Of a DNA stretch of 64,000 nt, positions 53,653 through 63,169 are shown piece by piece. The notes under the pieces are model-generated. The model was not told the DNA's origin and ran no database searches. It saw only the letters and a program-made list of their open reading frames with translations. This DNA comes from an uncultured Erythrobacter sp. GTDB taxonomy: Bacteria > Pseudomonadota > Alphaproteobacteria > Sphingomonadales > Sphingomonadaceae. Both the position numbers and the translations under genes were made by a program. The stretch is from NCBI GenBank assembly GCA_947498065.1, contig CANMIS010000002.1:186001-250000 (forward strand). The letters run 5' to 3'. Positions within the stretch are counted from its first letter, which is position 1. Every line of letters begins with the position of its first letter.

Positions 53653-54483
53653 ATGACTGCGATCCTGATCCGCTTGCTGCTGGTGGGCGCGGCGCTCTAT
53701 CTGGCGCTGATCATCCTGCTTTGGACGATGCAGGCCAAGATGATTTATCCTGCGCCGCAGGATGCCGCGCCGCTGATCCCCGGCTATGAAGAGGTCTCGC
53801 TCACCACTGAAGATGGCTTGGCCCTGCGCGCGTTCTATCGTTCCGCGAGCAGCGACCTGCCGACCTTGGTCTATTTCCACGGCAATGGCGGCTCGCTGAC
53901 CGGGGCGGGCGTGGCCAATGCTGCGCTGGCAGAGCGCGGGTTCGGTGTGCTGATGGTCGAGTATCGCGGCTATGGCGGCAATCCGGGTGAGCCATCAGAG
54001 GAAGGCCTCTACAAGGATGGCGATGCGGCCGTCGCTTGGCTGCGCACGCTCGGCATACCGGCCGCGCAAACCGTGATTGTCGGCAATTCCATCGGCGGCG
54101 GCGTGGCGACGGAAATGGCTCTGCGCCACGATCCCGCGGCGCTGATCCTGGTCTCGCCGTTCACATCCCTGCCCGAGGCAGCGGCGGCGAACCTGTGGTG
54201 GCTCCCGGCAAAGCCACTGGTCCGCGATCAATACTGTAATCTCGATAAGATCACGCAGCTCAGCATGCCGGTGCTGGTGCAGCACGGAACGCGAGATGGC
54301 CTAATCCCCCAAAGCCAAGGCCGCGCATTGGCGGAGGCGGCACAGGGCGCGCAGTTTCAATCCTTCGAAGGGTTGGGGCACGAGTTGTCGTTTGTGCGCA
54401 GCTCTGGCGAGGCGCGGGCCGAATGGATTCTCGCTTTAGAACTGGCGGCTTCAAACGCTGAAGCGGAACGATCGCTGCCCTAA
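53653..54483 (+). CDS. Membrane-anchored alpha/beta hydrolase (BEM46-like)
   Basis: 276 residues: N-terminal membrane segment (LIRLLLVGAALYLALIILLW), then YFHGNGGSL, the nucleophile elbow GNSIGGG, and later GTRDGLIP and GLGHELSF for the acid and His. This is the ABHD/BEM46 layout. Substrate unknown. It shares an operon with the crotonase gene and its stop overlaps the stop of the convergent NnrU gene by 3 bp. Confidence 0.83.
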   Translation: MTAILIRLLLVGAALYLALIILLWTMQAKMIYPAPQDAAPLIPGYEEVSLTTEDGLALRAFYRSASSDLPTLVYFHGNGGSLTGAGVANAALAERGFGVLMVEYRGYGGNPGEPSEEGLYKDGDAAVAWLRTLGIPAAQTVIVGNSIGGGVATEMALRHDPAALILVSPFTSLPEAAAANLWWLPAKPLVRDQYCNLDKITQLSMPVLVQHGTRDGLIPQSQGRALAEAAQGAQFQSFEGLGHELSFVRSSGEARAEWILALELAASNAEAERSLP

Positions 54484-55154
54484 AACCAGCGCCAGATCCC
54501 GGCGGAAATTCCGCCCAGCGGCGTGTGCAGCCAGCTAAGGAACACGAACAGGATCAGCCCGGCGGTCCATGGCAATGCGCCTGCGCCCAGCAGCTTGCCC
54601 CATCGCGGCCAATAGCTCGTCTTGCTCTCCCACTGGACCCAGGCATCGCCCATTAGGACTTGCTTCTTGCGGTCCTGCATCTTCGCGCCGACCAGCGCCA
54701 AAAACCCCATCGACAGGGCAACGATCATCGTACGCCAGGACCACAGCAGGATGATGTGAGAAAGCGCCCACAGCGCAAAGCTCCACATCATCGGATGGCG
54801 CGTGACCGCGAACACGCCCTTCGGCTCAGCGCGCGCTTGCTCTTCGGCCATGGGCGTCGGCAAGGCAGGATTGCCGATGTAGGAACCGGCGAACAAGACC
54901 AGCGCGGGCAAGATTAGCAAAGTCGCGATGATCCATCCGACTTCGCCTGATCCGGGCAAATCGCCGCTCGGCGCATCGACAAAGGCGAAATAGACCCAAG
55001 CGAGCGTCGCCGCGCTCACCAGCGAATAGAGGATTTGGAAGCCGACCTTGCCCGTCATGCGCACGAACCCTGCGCGCAGCGGGTGCGACATCGCAAAATG
55101 CGTGCCGACAAAGGCGGCGTTGGCGGCGGCAAGTTCAAGCAGAGCGCTGTTCAT
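54480..55154 (-). CDS. NnrU family membrane protein
   Basis: 224 residues with about six membrane segments and the NnrU/isoprenylcysteine-methyltransferase-like pattern: GTHFAMSHPLRAGFVRMTGKVGFQILYSLVSA and FAVTRHPMMWSFALWALSH. NnrU was named in denitrifiers, yet many members lie outside denitrification genes, as here. Function is unsettled. It starts 42 bp past the end of... the FKBP operon on the same strand, without overlap. Confidence 0.83.
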   Translation of the reverse strand: MNSALLELAAANAAFVGTHFAMSHPLRAGFVRMTGKVGFQILYSLVSAATLAWVYFAFVDAPSGDLPGSGEVGWIIATLLILPALVLFAGSYIGNPALPTPMAEEQARAEPKGVFAVTRHPMMWSFALWALSHIILLWSWRTMIVALSMGFLALVGAKMQDRKKQVLMGDAWVQWESKTSYWPRWGKLLGAGALPWTAGLILFVFLSWLHTPLGGISAGIWRWF

Positions 55155-55196
55155 GCCTCAGAGCCTAACATCGAAATAGCGCGCGCGACAAATCGC

Positions 55197-55700
55197 CTAT
55201 TCGGCAATCCCGATCAGCTCCACCTTGAAGATCAGCGTCGCATTGCCCGGAATGGACCTGCTACCCCGAGGACCATAGGCGAGGTCAGCAGGCACCGCGA
55301 TTTCAATCGTTTCGCCAACCGCCATTTGCGGGATCGTCAGCTGCCATGCCGGGATCAGCCGCGCGAGTGGGAAAGTCGCTGGCTCACCGCGCCGATAGGA
55401 GCTGTCAAACACAGTCCCATCGATCAGCGTGCCTTCGTAGTGAACCGTAACAGTGTCGGAGACGCTCGGACGGTTTTCGCCGCCATTGTACTCCAGCCAG
55501 CGCCAGCGGATGCCGCCGTCGATATAGCGCCACCCATCGGCGGGTTTCAGGCCCAGCAGATAGGTTTGCTGCCGGGTGTGCCATGCCATGCTTTGCGCAT
55601 TGTCAGCGGCGCTGGTTTGCGGCGCTTCGCTTTGCGCGAAAGCTGGCGTAGCGGTGAGGAGCGCGGCGCACAGAGCGGCGCTAGCAAGAGCCCGGCTCAC
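55197..55700 (-). CDS. Exported FKBP-type peptidyl-prolyl isomerase
   Basis: 167 residues: signal peptide (ASAALCAALLTATPAFAQS), an unusual linker, and an FKBP domain with VTVHYEGTLIDGTVFDSS, PAWQLTIPQMAVGETIEIAVPADLAYGPRG and ATLIFKVELIGI. It helps proline isomerisation of periplasmic proteins. The start is GTG overlapping the amidohydrolase stop (GTGA), so it is last in an operon with two exported amidohydrolases. Confidence 0.88.
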   Translation of the reverse strand: MSRALASAALCAALLTATPAFAQSEAPQTSAADNAQSMAWHTRQQTYLLGLKPADGWRYIDGGIRWRWLEYNGGENRPSVSDTVTVHYEGTLIDGTVFDSSYRRGEPATFPLARLIPAWQLTIPQMAVGETIEIAVPADLAYGPRGSRSIPGNATLIFKVELIGIAE

Positions 55701-56995
55701 CAGTCATACGCCTTTGGCAGCTGACTCTCATCGAGATCGAGATAGCGCTTGGCCAGCTCGCTCTGATGATTGTCCAGCGGTTGTTCGATCCCGGCAATGA
55801 AGACTCGGCTTGGCACAGAATCGACCTCCAAGGGATCACCGTCCCAGATCACGACATCGCCGATTGCGCCCGCCTTTAGGACACCGAACTTGCCGCCATG
55901 CCCGGCGATTTCTGCCGGAATCGAGCTGATCGTGGCGAACGCCTGACCCCAGGACAGCCCGCTCGCGCCGGGCACTTTGCCCAGGGCCACCAGATTGCCA
56001 GCAAATTGTGCGGCGCTGCGCGGATGGCCATCGGTGCCCCCGGACATGCGCCCGATTGCAACCTTTACGCCCGCTGCTGCCATGCGGCCGACATTGGACT
56101 GGGTCGCGCCAAGCTGTTCAAAGCTCGCAGGCAGATCGTCGAGCGCATCAGCGATCACCGGCACGCGTGCGGCGGCGATTTCGCTCGCCACCAGCCAGCC
56201 TTCGCTTGCGCCAACCAGCACCAGATCGAGCTTGGGATAGGTCCGCTTCAGGCCCAGCACATTGCGAATATCCGCAGCGCGTTCGACCTCGACATAGAGC
56301 TCCTGCGAGCCATTGATCACCGGCACCAGAGCGGCGGCATCGGCGCGGGTCAGCAGAGCTTCCTCGCCCTCCCACGATCCGCTGGCAAAGGCGCTGGCTT
56401 CACGCAGCGCGTTTTCCAGCTCAACATAGGCGGCTGTCCGACTGCCGCCAGACAGGCGCGCACCGCGCTCACCAAGATTGGCCATTTGGAAGGCCTTTGC
56501 CTCCATCACCGCATTGGGGTCTTCCCCCAAGTCAATCACCGCGCCTTGCCCAGCAAACAGTGAATTGCCGTGTGACGGGGTGACCAGCGCGCGGGTGACG
56601 CCGCCAGCGCGGCTGACCTTCACATGCTGAGAGCTGGGGTTGATCGCGGGCGCCACATCGAGCGCGGCGTTGAACCGCGCATCGCCAGCGGACTTGTCAT
56701 TGCTCGCGCCAACTGCGCCGACATCATACAGGCCAAGGTCGGTCACTGCGGCGACAATGCCGGGGGTGACGAACGCGCCCTGCGCATCGATTGTCGGAAT
56801 ATTGGCGGGCACTGGCGCATTGGGCCCAACGACCGACACCGTGCCATTCCGCACAATGACGCGGCTGCCGGCCACCGGCTCACTGCCGTCGCCTTTGGCG
56901 ACCGTGGCATTCACGATGGCCACATCTTGCGCAGCGGCAGGAGCGGTAAAGGCAATCGCGGCACAGGCCGCGCTGGTCAAAAGACGCTTCATCAT
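55697..56995 (-). CDS. Amidohydrolase-like protein lacking metal ligands
   Basis: 432 residues with a signal peptide and the amidohydrolase frame: VTPGIVAAVTDLGLYD (77-92) where an active enzyme has an HxH, and a C-terminal GDVVIWDGDPLEV typical of exported imidazolonepropionase-like proteins. The HxH is absent and no His pair replaces it, so it is probably an inactive paralogue of the gene upstream. It overlaps that gene as ATGA and may act with it as a pair. Confidence 0.8.
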   Translation of the reverse strand: MMKRLLTSAACAAIAFTAPAAAQDVAIVNATVAKGDGSEPVAGSRVIVRNGTVSVVGPNAPVPANIPTIDAQGAFVTPGIVAAVTDLGLYDVGAVGASNDKSAGDARFNAALDVAPAINPSSQHVKVSRAGGVTRALVTPSHGNSLFAGQGAVIDLGEDPNAVMEAKAFQMANLGERGARLSGGSRTAAYVELENALREASAFASGSWEGEEALLTRADAAALVPVINGSQELYVEVERAADIRNVLGLKRTYPKLDLVLVGASEGWLVASEIAAARVPVIADALDDLPASFEQLGATQSNVGRMAAAGVKVAIGRMSGGTDGHPRSAAQFAGNLVALGKVPGASGLSWGQAFATISSIPAEIAGHGGKFGVLKAGAIGDVVIWDGDPLEVDSVPSRVFIAGIEQPLDNHQSELAKRYLDLDESQLPKAYDW

Positions 56996-58407
56996 TTCAC
57001 ATCTCCTGCACCGGGTTGGCCAAGCTCAAAATCGCTCACCGGCCTGCGTTTTGGATCATTCGCATCGTAGAGCAGCGCGCCATCGACCCAGACTTTCTCT
57101 GGCCGTGAATAGACGCTCAGCGGATCGCCATTCCAAAGCACCACATCGGCCATTTTGCCGGGCTCAAGGCTGCCGGTCATATCGTCAATGCCCATCGCTT
57201 TCGCTGCGTTGAGAGTGATCCAGCTGATGACGTCAGCATCGCTGATGTTGACGCCCATGCGCGCGCCGGCGGCCTGCGCTTTTGCGGCTTCTTGGTTCAA
57301 ACGCTGGATTGAGTTTTCATCGTCTGAGTGGATGACCACGCAGGCGCCTTCGCGCTGAAGATAGGCGGCGTTTTGCGGAATGCCGTCATAGCTTTCCATC
57401 TTAAAGCCGTACCAATCGGCCCAGATCGCGCTGCACACGCCGTTTTCGCGCAGCAGATCGCCGATTTTGTAGGCCTCAACTGCGTGGTGAAATGCGCTGA
57501 CTTTATAGCCCATTTCCTTGGCCATATCCATCACCAGCGCCATCTCATCCGCGCGGTAACAATGGTTGTGAACCAGGATATCGCCGTCCAGCACGCCGAC
57601 CAATGTTTCCTTGCCAAGGTCGCGTTTGGCATCGTCGTTTTCGCCGTACGCTATCGCATCGAGCCAGGTCTGGCGATTGACCGCAAAATTGCCCATCCGG
57701 GTCGAAGGCTTACGCCCGCGCCCGCCGTAAACCCGTTTCGGGTTCTCACCGCAGGCCATTTTAAAGCCGTAAGGCGCGCCGGGGAACTTCATGCCTTGCA
57801 CCGTGCGGCTCGGCACGTTTTTGAGCGTAACCGAGCGCCCGCCCATCAGGTTGGCAGAGCCGGGCAGGATTTGCAGGCTGGTGATCCCGCCATTGGCCAT
57901 TGCGCGGCTGAAGCCGGGGTCTTGCGGCCACACCGAATGCTCGGTCCACACGTCCGGCGTGGTGGGCGACGTGGCTTCATTGCCATCGCCGTGCGCCGGA
58001 ACAGATGGGGAGGGATAATCACCCAAGTGCGAGTGAATATCGATGATGCCCGGCGTTACGAACTTGTCCGAACCATCGACGACATTGGCAACCTCTGGCG
58101 GAGCAGTGGTTGGCCCGCCAACAGCCACGATCTTGCCATCGCGAAAATGCACCCAGCCATTGTCGATCCGCCCGCCTGCACCGTCAAAAACGGTGGTCGG
58201 GATGATCAAAGTGTCGGCACCGGGATAGGCGCGGTAGGTCGAGGGGAAGGGCACATTGCCGTCTTCGCCCAAGAACTCCGTGCGCGTATCGCCGGTGTCG
58301 GCGGCAGAGGCTGATTTAACCGAGCCATCACCCGATCCGGCCGCCGTGCAGGCGCTGAGCGCAAAAGCGCCCCCCACACCCATGAGAAGCGCTTTTGCTC
58401 GCATCAT
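56992..58407 (-). CDS. Exported amidohydrolase, metal site intact
   Basis: 471-residue lipoprotein (FALSAC, Cys20). The metal-site motifs are present: TPGIIDIHSHLGDYP (HSH at 125-127), HNHC, FHHAVEAYK and VIHSDDENS. The C-terminus has ADVVLWNGDPLSVYSRPEKVWVDG. Such periplasmic amidohydrolases cleave peptide or amide bonds; here the POT transporter gene lies 17 bp upstream on the same strand, which suggests peptide breakdown and uptake. Confidence 0.86.
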   Translation of the reverse strand: MMRAKALLMGVGGAFALSACTAAGSGDGSVKSASAADTGDTRTEFLGEDGNVPFPSTYRAYPGADTLIIPTTVFDGAGGRIDNGWVHFRDGKIVAVGGPTTAPPEVANVVDGSDKFVTPGIIDIHSHLGDYPSPSVPAHGDGNEATSPTTPDVWTEHSVWPQDPGFSRAMANGGITSLQILPGSANLMGGRSVTLKNVPSRTVQGMKFPGAPYGFKMACGENPKRVYGGRGRKPSTRMGNFAVNRQTWLDAIAYGENDDAKRDLGKETLVGVLDGDILVHNHCYRADEMALVMDMAKEMGYKVSAFHHAVEAYKIGDLLRENGVCSAIWADWYGFKMESYDGIPQNAAYLQREGACVVIHSDDENSIQRLNQEAAKAQAAGARMGVNISDADVISWITLNAAKAMGIDDMTGSLEPGKMADVVLWNGDPLSVYSRPEKVWVDGALLYDANDPKRRPVSDFELGQPGAGDVK

Positions 58408-58424
58408 ATTACCCCGTTTTCCTA

Positions 58425-59999
58425 TTATTCTGCCGGACGCGTGGCCGGACGAATGCCTGCCTCTTGTGCCTCAAGACCGGCTTCTGCTGCGCCTGCCAGA
58501 CCTTCGTCGTCGGTCAGCGTGTCGAGGTGCATCAGCTTCTTGATCAGCGGACTGATCACGAGCACGCCGATGCCAACCGCAACGGCCACCCAACCAACGG
58601 TCGAGTAGACATCGAGAACGACCTGCTTGCCAGCTTCTTCGCCGACGCCTTCTGCACCCGTGGCGGCTGCGATCAGACCAGCGGCGAAGTTGCCCGTTGC
58701 CGAAGCAAAAAACCACATGCCCATGATGAGCGATGCCATGTGCGCAGGCGCCAATCGGTTCATCGCTGACAGGCCAACAGGTGAAAGACAAAGCTCACCT
58801 GTGGTGTGCAGCAGGTAGATCAGGAAGATGAAGATCACCGGCGTTGGCACGTTAATGCCGACCGAGCTTGCGCCCCAAACCAGAACCAAGAATCCCAAAC
58901 CGACCTGAATGACGCCGAGGCCAAACTTAAATGGCGAGGATGGCTCCACTCCTTTTCGTCCCATCCATGTCCATGCCGTTGCAAAGAGCGGCGCGAGCAG
59001 GATGATGTAGATCGCATTGATCGATTGGAATGTCGAAGCCGGAACGCCGCCGCGATCAACATGGCGATCAGTGAACAGGTTGAGCGATGAGCCCGCTTGT
59101 TCAAACAAGGCCCAGAAGATGATCGAAGTGATGATCAAGAACATCGCTGCGAAAATCCGGTCGCGGTCTTCTGGGTCAAGTTTGGTGACCGATGTGAAGA
59201 TCACATAGGAAACCAGCAGAAGCCCAAAGACGCCAAGCAGCCAGCCGACAACTTGCTGATACTGAATGAGTGCCCAGCAAATCGCCACGAGCGCTGCGCC
59301 GATGCCATACATTTTCCACTCGGTCGCTTTCGCCAACGGCTTGGGTGGCTCACCCCGGCCCAGCAGCATCGGTTTGCCCCAGGTGAATACAAGCAGGCCA
59401 AACAGCATGCCGATCCCTGCAAGGCCAAAGCCGTACGCCCAGCCATAGGTCTCACCGATGTAGCCGCACAGCAAAGAGCCAAGCGCAGCGCCGAGGTTAA
59501 TGCCCATATAGAAGATGGTGTAAGCGCCATCGCGCCGCACATCGGTGCGCGGATAGAGCTGTCCAACGATCACCGAGATGTTTGCCTTCAGGAAACCTGA
59601 GCCGACGATGATCAACGCCAGAGCCAGCCAGAAGACATAGATCACCGGATTGTCGGTGTTGCCCGCGGCGGCTTCGCCCTCGAACGCCATAAAGAAGTGG
59701 CCCAGCGTCAGCAGAACGGCGCCAAAGGCCACCGCCTTTCTCTGTCCCAACACCTTGTCGGCCATATACCCGCCGACAACCGGCGTGATGTAGACCAAGG
59801 CTGTGTACGCGCCGTAGATGATGCCCGCATCGCTATCTGAGAACAGCCAATGCTTGGTCAGATAGAAAATGAGCAGAGCGCGCATGCCATAATAGGAGAA
59901 GCGCTCCCACATCTCGGCAAAGAATAGGACGAAGAGGCCCTTGGGGTGGCCGAGGATAGTCCCCGCGCTGTCCCCATGAGCAAGTTGCTGTGTTGCCAT
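58425..59999 (-). CDS. POT-family proton/peptide transporter
   Basis: 524 residues with about 12-14 membrane helices. The proton-coupled ExxERF signature is EMWERFSYYGMRALL, and FYMGINLGAALGSLLCGYIGETYGW is the second POT motif. Imports di- and tripeptides with protons. It begins an operon with two amidohydrolases and an FKBP isomerase. The GntR regulator gene is divergent, 201 bp away. Confidence 0.92.
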   Translation of the reverse strand: MATQQLAHGDSAGTILGHPKGLFVLFFAEMWERFSYYGMRALLIFYLTKHWLFSDSDAGIIYGAYTALVYITPVVGGYMADKVLGQRKAVAFGAVLLTLGHFFMAFEGEAAAGNTDNPVIYVFWLALALIIVGSGFLKANISVIVGQLYPRTDVRRDGAYTIFYMGINLGAALGSLLCGYIGETYGWAYGFGLAGIGMLFGLLVFTWGKPMLLGRGEPPKPLAKATEWKMYGIGAALVAICWALIQYQQVVGWLLGVFGLLLVSYVIFTSVTKLDPEDRDRIFAAMFLIITSIIFWALFEQAGSSLNLFTDRHVDRGGVPASTFQSINAIYIILLAPLFATAWTWMGRKGVEPSSPFKFGLGVIQVGLGFLVLVWGASSVGINVPTPVIFIFLIYLLHTTGELCLSPVGLSAMNRLAPAHMASLIMGMWFFASATGNFAAGLIAAATGAEGVGEEAGKQVVLDVYSTVGWVAVAVGIGVLVISPLIKKLMHLDTLTDDEGLAGAAEAGLEAQEAGIRPATRPAE

Positions 60000-60164
60000 T
60001 TGAGTATGTAATCCCTCTTGTGTGGTCGCCCTCCCCAGGGAACCAGAATGACGCGCACCCTAGCGCCTGTTTCTCGCCTGTGAAGTCTTAGTTGCACGCA
60101 AAAGCGGCGCGGCTGGCCGCAAAATCGCAGCAAAAGCGGATTGTTCGGGAACTTGACGCGCATG

Positions 60165-60180
60165 AGTGTATTATGTCACT
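60165..60180. promoter_or_regulatory. Candidate operator AGTG-N8-CACT
   Basis: AGTGTATTATGTCACT lies 21 bp upstream of the GntR start, between it and the POT operon. The outer 4 bp are inverted, and short GntR-type repressors often bind such sites in their own promoter. Weak: only four paired bases. Confidence 0.3.
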
Positions 60181-60200
60181 GATGCACCTAGCGAGGACCT

Positions 60201-60548
60201 ATGAGCCAGAGTCGACCCGTTTATCTTAAGCTGCGCGATCAAATCGCCGCCGCCATTATCGAAGGCAAATACCCGGAAGGGGAGATGTTGCCATCGGTTA
60301 GAGCGCTCGCGGCGGAGCAGGGGGCCAACCCGCTGACGGTCGCCAAAGCCTATCAGCAATTTCAAAATGATGGCCTTGTTGAGGTCCAGCGCGGCGTCGG
60401 CATGTATGTCGTTGCTGGCGCGGCAAGCCGGCTGTGTTCGAGCGAGCGTGAGCAGTTTTTGCGCGAAGAATGGCCGGAAATCCGCAGCCGGATGGAGCGA
60501 TTGGGCATTGATCTGGCGGAACTCGCGGGCACCTTAGAGGCAAATTAA
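60201..60548 (+). CDS. Short GntR-family (YtrA-type) regulator
   Basis: 115 residues. Winged helix: YLKLRDQIAAAIIEGKYPEGEMLPSVRALAAEQGANPLTVAKAYQQFQNDGLVEVQRGVGMYV. Only a short helical tail follows, as in YtrA-type repressors, with no ligand-binding domain. GAGG precedes the ATG. Its divergence from the POT operon suggests that it controls that operon and itself. Confidence 0.85.
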   Translation: MSQSRPVYLKLRDQIAAAIIEGKYPEGEMLPSVRALAAEQGANPLTVAKAYQQFQNDGLVEVQRGVGMYVVAGAASRLCSSEREQFLREEWPEIRSRMERLGIDLAELAGTLEAN

Positions 60549-60783
60549 GCAAATACGGGGTGAGTGTTTGCGTGCAAATACAATATATTGAACGCTTTGG
60601 ACTCGCCCGCTGTGCCAGAATGGACTATTCAGCTCGGTAATATTTCGGTGCCGACTTGCAGGAATGGCTTCGCTCTGCCAGTGTGCGTTGCATAGTTCGC
60701 AACCCAGCGGGTCGGGGTTAGGCAATAATTTGGGGGTGACCCCGCGGGCGGCGTCGCAAAATGACGTATGCCAGGAGTTTGAC

Positions 60784-61065
60784 ATGATCAGATCCGAATT
60801 GCTCCAAGCGCTGCACAAGGATAATCCTGAGCTGCGCGCTGAAGAGATTGAGCAAGTCGTCGACATTTTCTTTGACGAAATCTCGCAGCGACTGGCCGAA
60901 GGTGGCCGGGTCGAACTGCGCGGGTTCGGGGCGTTTTCGACCCGCGAACGCGAAGCACGCCAAGGCCGCAATCCCCGCACTGGCGAGGCTGTGAGTGTTC
61001 CTGCGAAACGCGTGCCTTACTTTAAGGCAGGCAAGGAAATGCGTCGCCGCCTCAACGGCGAGTAA
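60784..61065 (+). CDS. ihfB: Integration host factor beta subunit
   Basis: 93-residue DNA-bending protein: MIRSELLQALHKDNPELRAEEIEQVVDIFFDEIS, then the beta-arm region GRVELRGFGAFSTREREARQGRNPRTGE with the intercalating Pro, and VPYFKAGKEMRRRLN. AGGAG lies 7 nt before the ATG at 60784; the track ORF starts 40 codons earlier. The 235 bp before it are non-coding. Confidence 0.95.
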   Translation: MIRSELLQALHKDNPELRAEEIEQVVDIFFDEISQRLAEGGRVELRGFGAFSTREREARQGRNPRTGEAVSVPAKRVPYFKAGKEMRRRLNGE

Positions 61066-61114
61066 GCATCCACCCAAATTGGTAGCTTGATGGCCTGCGC
61101 TGCGGAGCTGCGCG

Positions 61115-62788
61115 TTATGCTGCGTCCTGCAATATGTCCGCTTGGTCTTCGCCCGGTGCGGTTTGGCGCTTGCGCTCTACGCCGAGTGCCGAAAATACAG
61201 CATCAACGATCTGCTCAATGCCGCCATCTGCGGTGACATCGATGATATGCGCGTTGCTGTCGCCCAATGCGGAGACTTCCGCTGCGCCGCGCGCCGAGAC
61301 GACCCGGCGTACATCCGGCAGCCGTTCTTCCACCAGCGGGGTGAGCTCGCGGGTGATCTGAACATTGCCAGTGGAGACCAGCACGACCTCGCGCTTTGCC
61401 ATGCCCAGCGCGTCCCAACTGCGCGGGTCGGCGGCGATCGCATGGTGGACGTGATAGCCATCGGCAAGCGCGATTTCGAAGCGCGCGGTTTCCGATTCCA
61501 CCGCGAGATAACCGATCCCATTGAGTGCAAGCGCGTCGGCCACCGCTCGCCCTGATGGCCCAAGGCCGATAATCACCACTGGGGCATCATCGCCAGCGAG
61601 CTTCTTATCGGCCGGCCCAGTGCGCAGCTTGCCAGCGAACGTCCGTCCAAGGTTGGAGATAAACGGTGTGACCGCCAGGCTGATCGCAATGGCCGTCACC
61701 AAGATTGCCAGCATGCGCGGCTCAATCAGCCCAGCGATCGCTGGCAGAGCGAATAGCACCAGCGCAAATTCGCTGCCTTGCCCCAATAGAAAGCCAAGCT
61801 GGATCGAGCCGGGCACGGACCAGCGATTGGCGAGGCCCGCGAGTACGTTGAACAGGCATTTGAGTGTGATGAGGCCCGCCGCCGCAGCAAGCACCAGCAC
61901 CCAGTTTTCCGCCAGCAGCACTGGATCAATGCTGAGGCCTACCGAAATGAAAAAGAAGCTGAGGAACAGGCCTCGAAAGGCATCGATCTCTGTCTGGACC
62001 ATGATCCGATAGCGGGAATCTGCGACCGCCATGCCGCCCAGAAACGCCCCGAGCGTCAGCGACAGCCCAGCGATCCCGGTCGCATATCCCGCGGCAAGCG
62101 CAATGAACAAAGCGGTCGCAGTGTATACCTCAGAGCTGCCTGCGCGCGCGATCAGGCGGAACAATGGCCCGGTCAAATAGCGCGCAAACAGCACAGCGAT
62201 CGCAAAGGCTGCGAGCGCTTTTGCCCCGGCCATGCCCAATTGCGGTGCCAGCGCGCCGCCTGTGCCCAATGCGCCAGCGGCGACGAGCAACAGGATCGCG
62301 GCGATATCCTGAAAGATCAGGATCGATTGCGAGGCGCGGCCGACCGGGCAATCCTCTTGATCCCGCTCTCGCACCAGTCCGATGACGACAGCTGTGGAGG
62401 ACAGGCCCATCGCAAACCCGCCAATGATTGCGAACTCCGTGGGCAGACCAATGGCAAGAAAGATCAGCGCAAAGCCGCCGCCAGCGACCAGCATCTGGAG
62501 GCTGCCAAAGCCAAAGATGTTGCGCGCCTCCGCCCTGATCCGGCCAAGCGAGAAGTGCAGGCCGAGGTTGAACAGCAGAAACATCACTCCGGCCTCTGCC
62601 AGGGTTACGACCACTGGTCCGCTGAAGGCATCTTTATACCCGAGCGCAGCGATAGCGAGCCCCAGGCCCAGATAGCCAACGATAGGGTTTAGGCGGCAGG
62701 CACGCGATGCGAGCGCCGCGCCAATTCCCAGCCCCAACAGCGTGACTGCGGGCTGGATCGTTTCAATCACTTCGCTGGCATCTGCCAC
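61115..62788 (-). CDS. KefB-type cation/proton antiporter with TrkA-N domain
   Basis: 557 residues: about 12 membrane helices (Na/H exchanger family), with GFAMGLSSTAVVIGL and LTLGAFLGGMAVADSRYR, followed by a cytoplasmic RCK/TrkA-N domain starting VVIIGLGPSGRAVADALALNG with the Rossmann glycines. Exchanges K or Na for protons. The start is GTG at 62788 (VADASEV), supported by GAGGG upstream; the track ATG at 62872 lies in unconserved sequence. Confidence 0.9.
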   Translation of the reverse strand: MADASEVIETIQPAVTLLGLGIGAALASRACRLNPIVGYLGLGLAIAALGYKDAFSGPVVVTLAEAGVMFLLFNLGLHFSLGRIRAEARNIFGFGSLQMLVAGGGFALIFLAIGLPTEFAIIGGFAMGLSSTAVVIGLVRERDQEDCPVGRASQSILIFQDIAAILLLVAAGALGTGGALAPQLGMAGAKALAAFAIAVLFARYLTGPLFRLIARAGSSEVYTATALFIALAAGYATGIAGLSLTLGAFLGGMAVADSRYRIMVQTEIDAFRGLFLSFFFISVGLSIDPVLLAENWVLVLAAAAGLITLKCLFNVLAGLANRWSVPGSIQLGFLLGQGSEFALVLFALPAIAGLIEPRMLAILVTAIAISLAVTPFISNLGRTFAGKLRTGPADKKLAGDDAPVVIIGLGPSGRAVADALALNGIGYLAVESETARFEIALADGYHVHHAIAADPRSWDALGMAKREVVLVSTGNVQITRELTPLVEERLPDVRRVVSARGAAEVSALGDSNAHIIDVTADGGIEQIVDAVFSALGVERKRQTAPGEDQADILQDAA

Positions 62789-62909
62789 TGTGCGCCCTCG
62801 CCTGTTCGCTGCCGGAATGCTCGGCGCTTTGCTGGCGCAAGACGGCGCTGTTGTCCATGGCTGCTCGCGCATTGCAGCGCGTCAAATCTCTCGCTAGGGC
62901 AGCCGCCGA

Positions 62910-62995
62910 GCGGGTGTGGCGGAATGGTAGACGCCGGGGACTTAAAATCCCCTGATCTTTTGATCGTGCGGGTTCGAGTCCCGCCACCCGCACCA
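62910..62995 (+). tRNA. tRNA-Leu (anticodon TAA)
   Basis: Class II tRNA: acceptor GCGGGTG/CACCCGC, anticodon stem GGGGA/TCCCC with loop CTTAAAA (TAA at 62943-62945), long variable arm TGATCTTTTGATCG, T-arm with TTCGAGT, discriminator A and encoded CCA. Confidence 0.97.
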
Positions 62996-63169
62996 TCTCT
63001 CATCCTGATAGGTCGGCATAGCCGGTGCAAAGATTGCCGGGTTCTATCAGGCCCTTATGACAACGTTATCCTGCTCTTAACCTGATTTGATTTATTCCCA
63101 TGCTTAGAGTCGCCCCGTGGAATGGGCAGGCACGCCAGATGATCTGGCGGACAAGGTCGGAAGTGCAGC

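Noticed and set aside
60153-60174. TTGACG/TATTAT as a sigma-70 promoter for the GntR gene
   Set aside because: The two boxes are only 10 nt apart, too close for a standard promoter.
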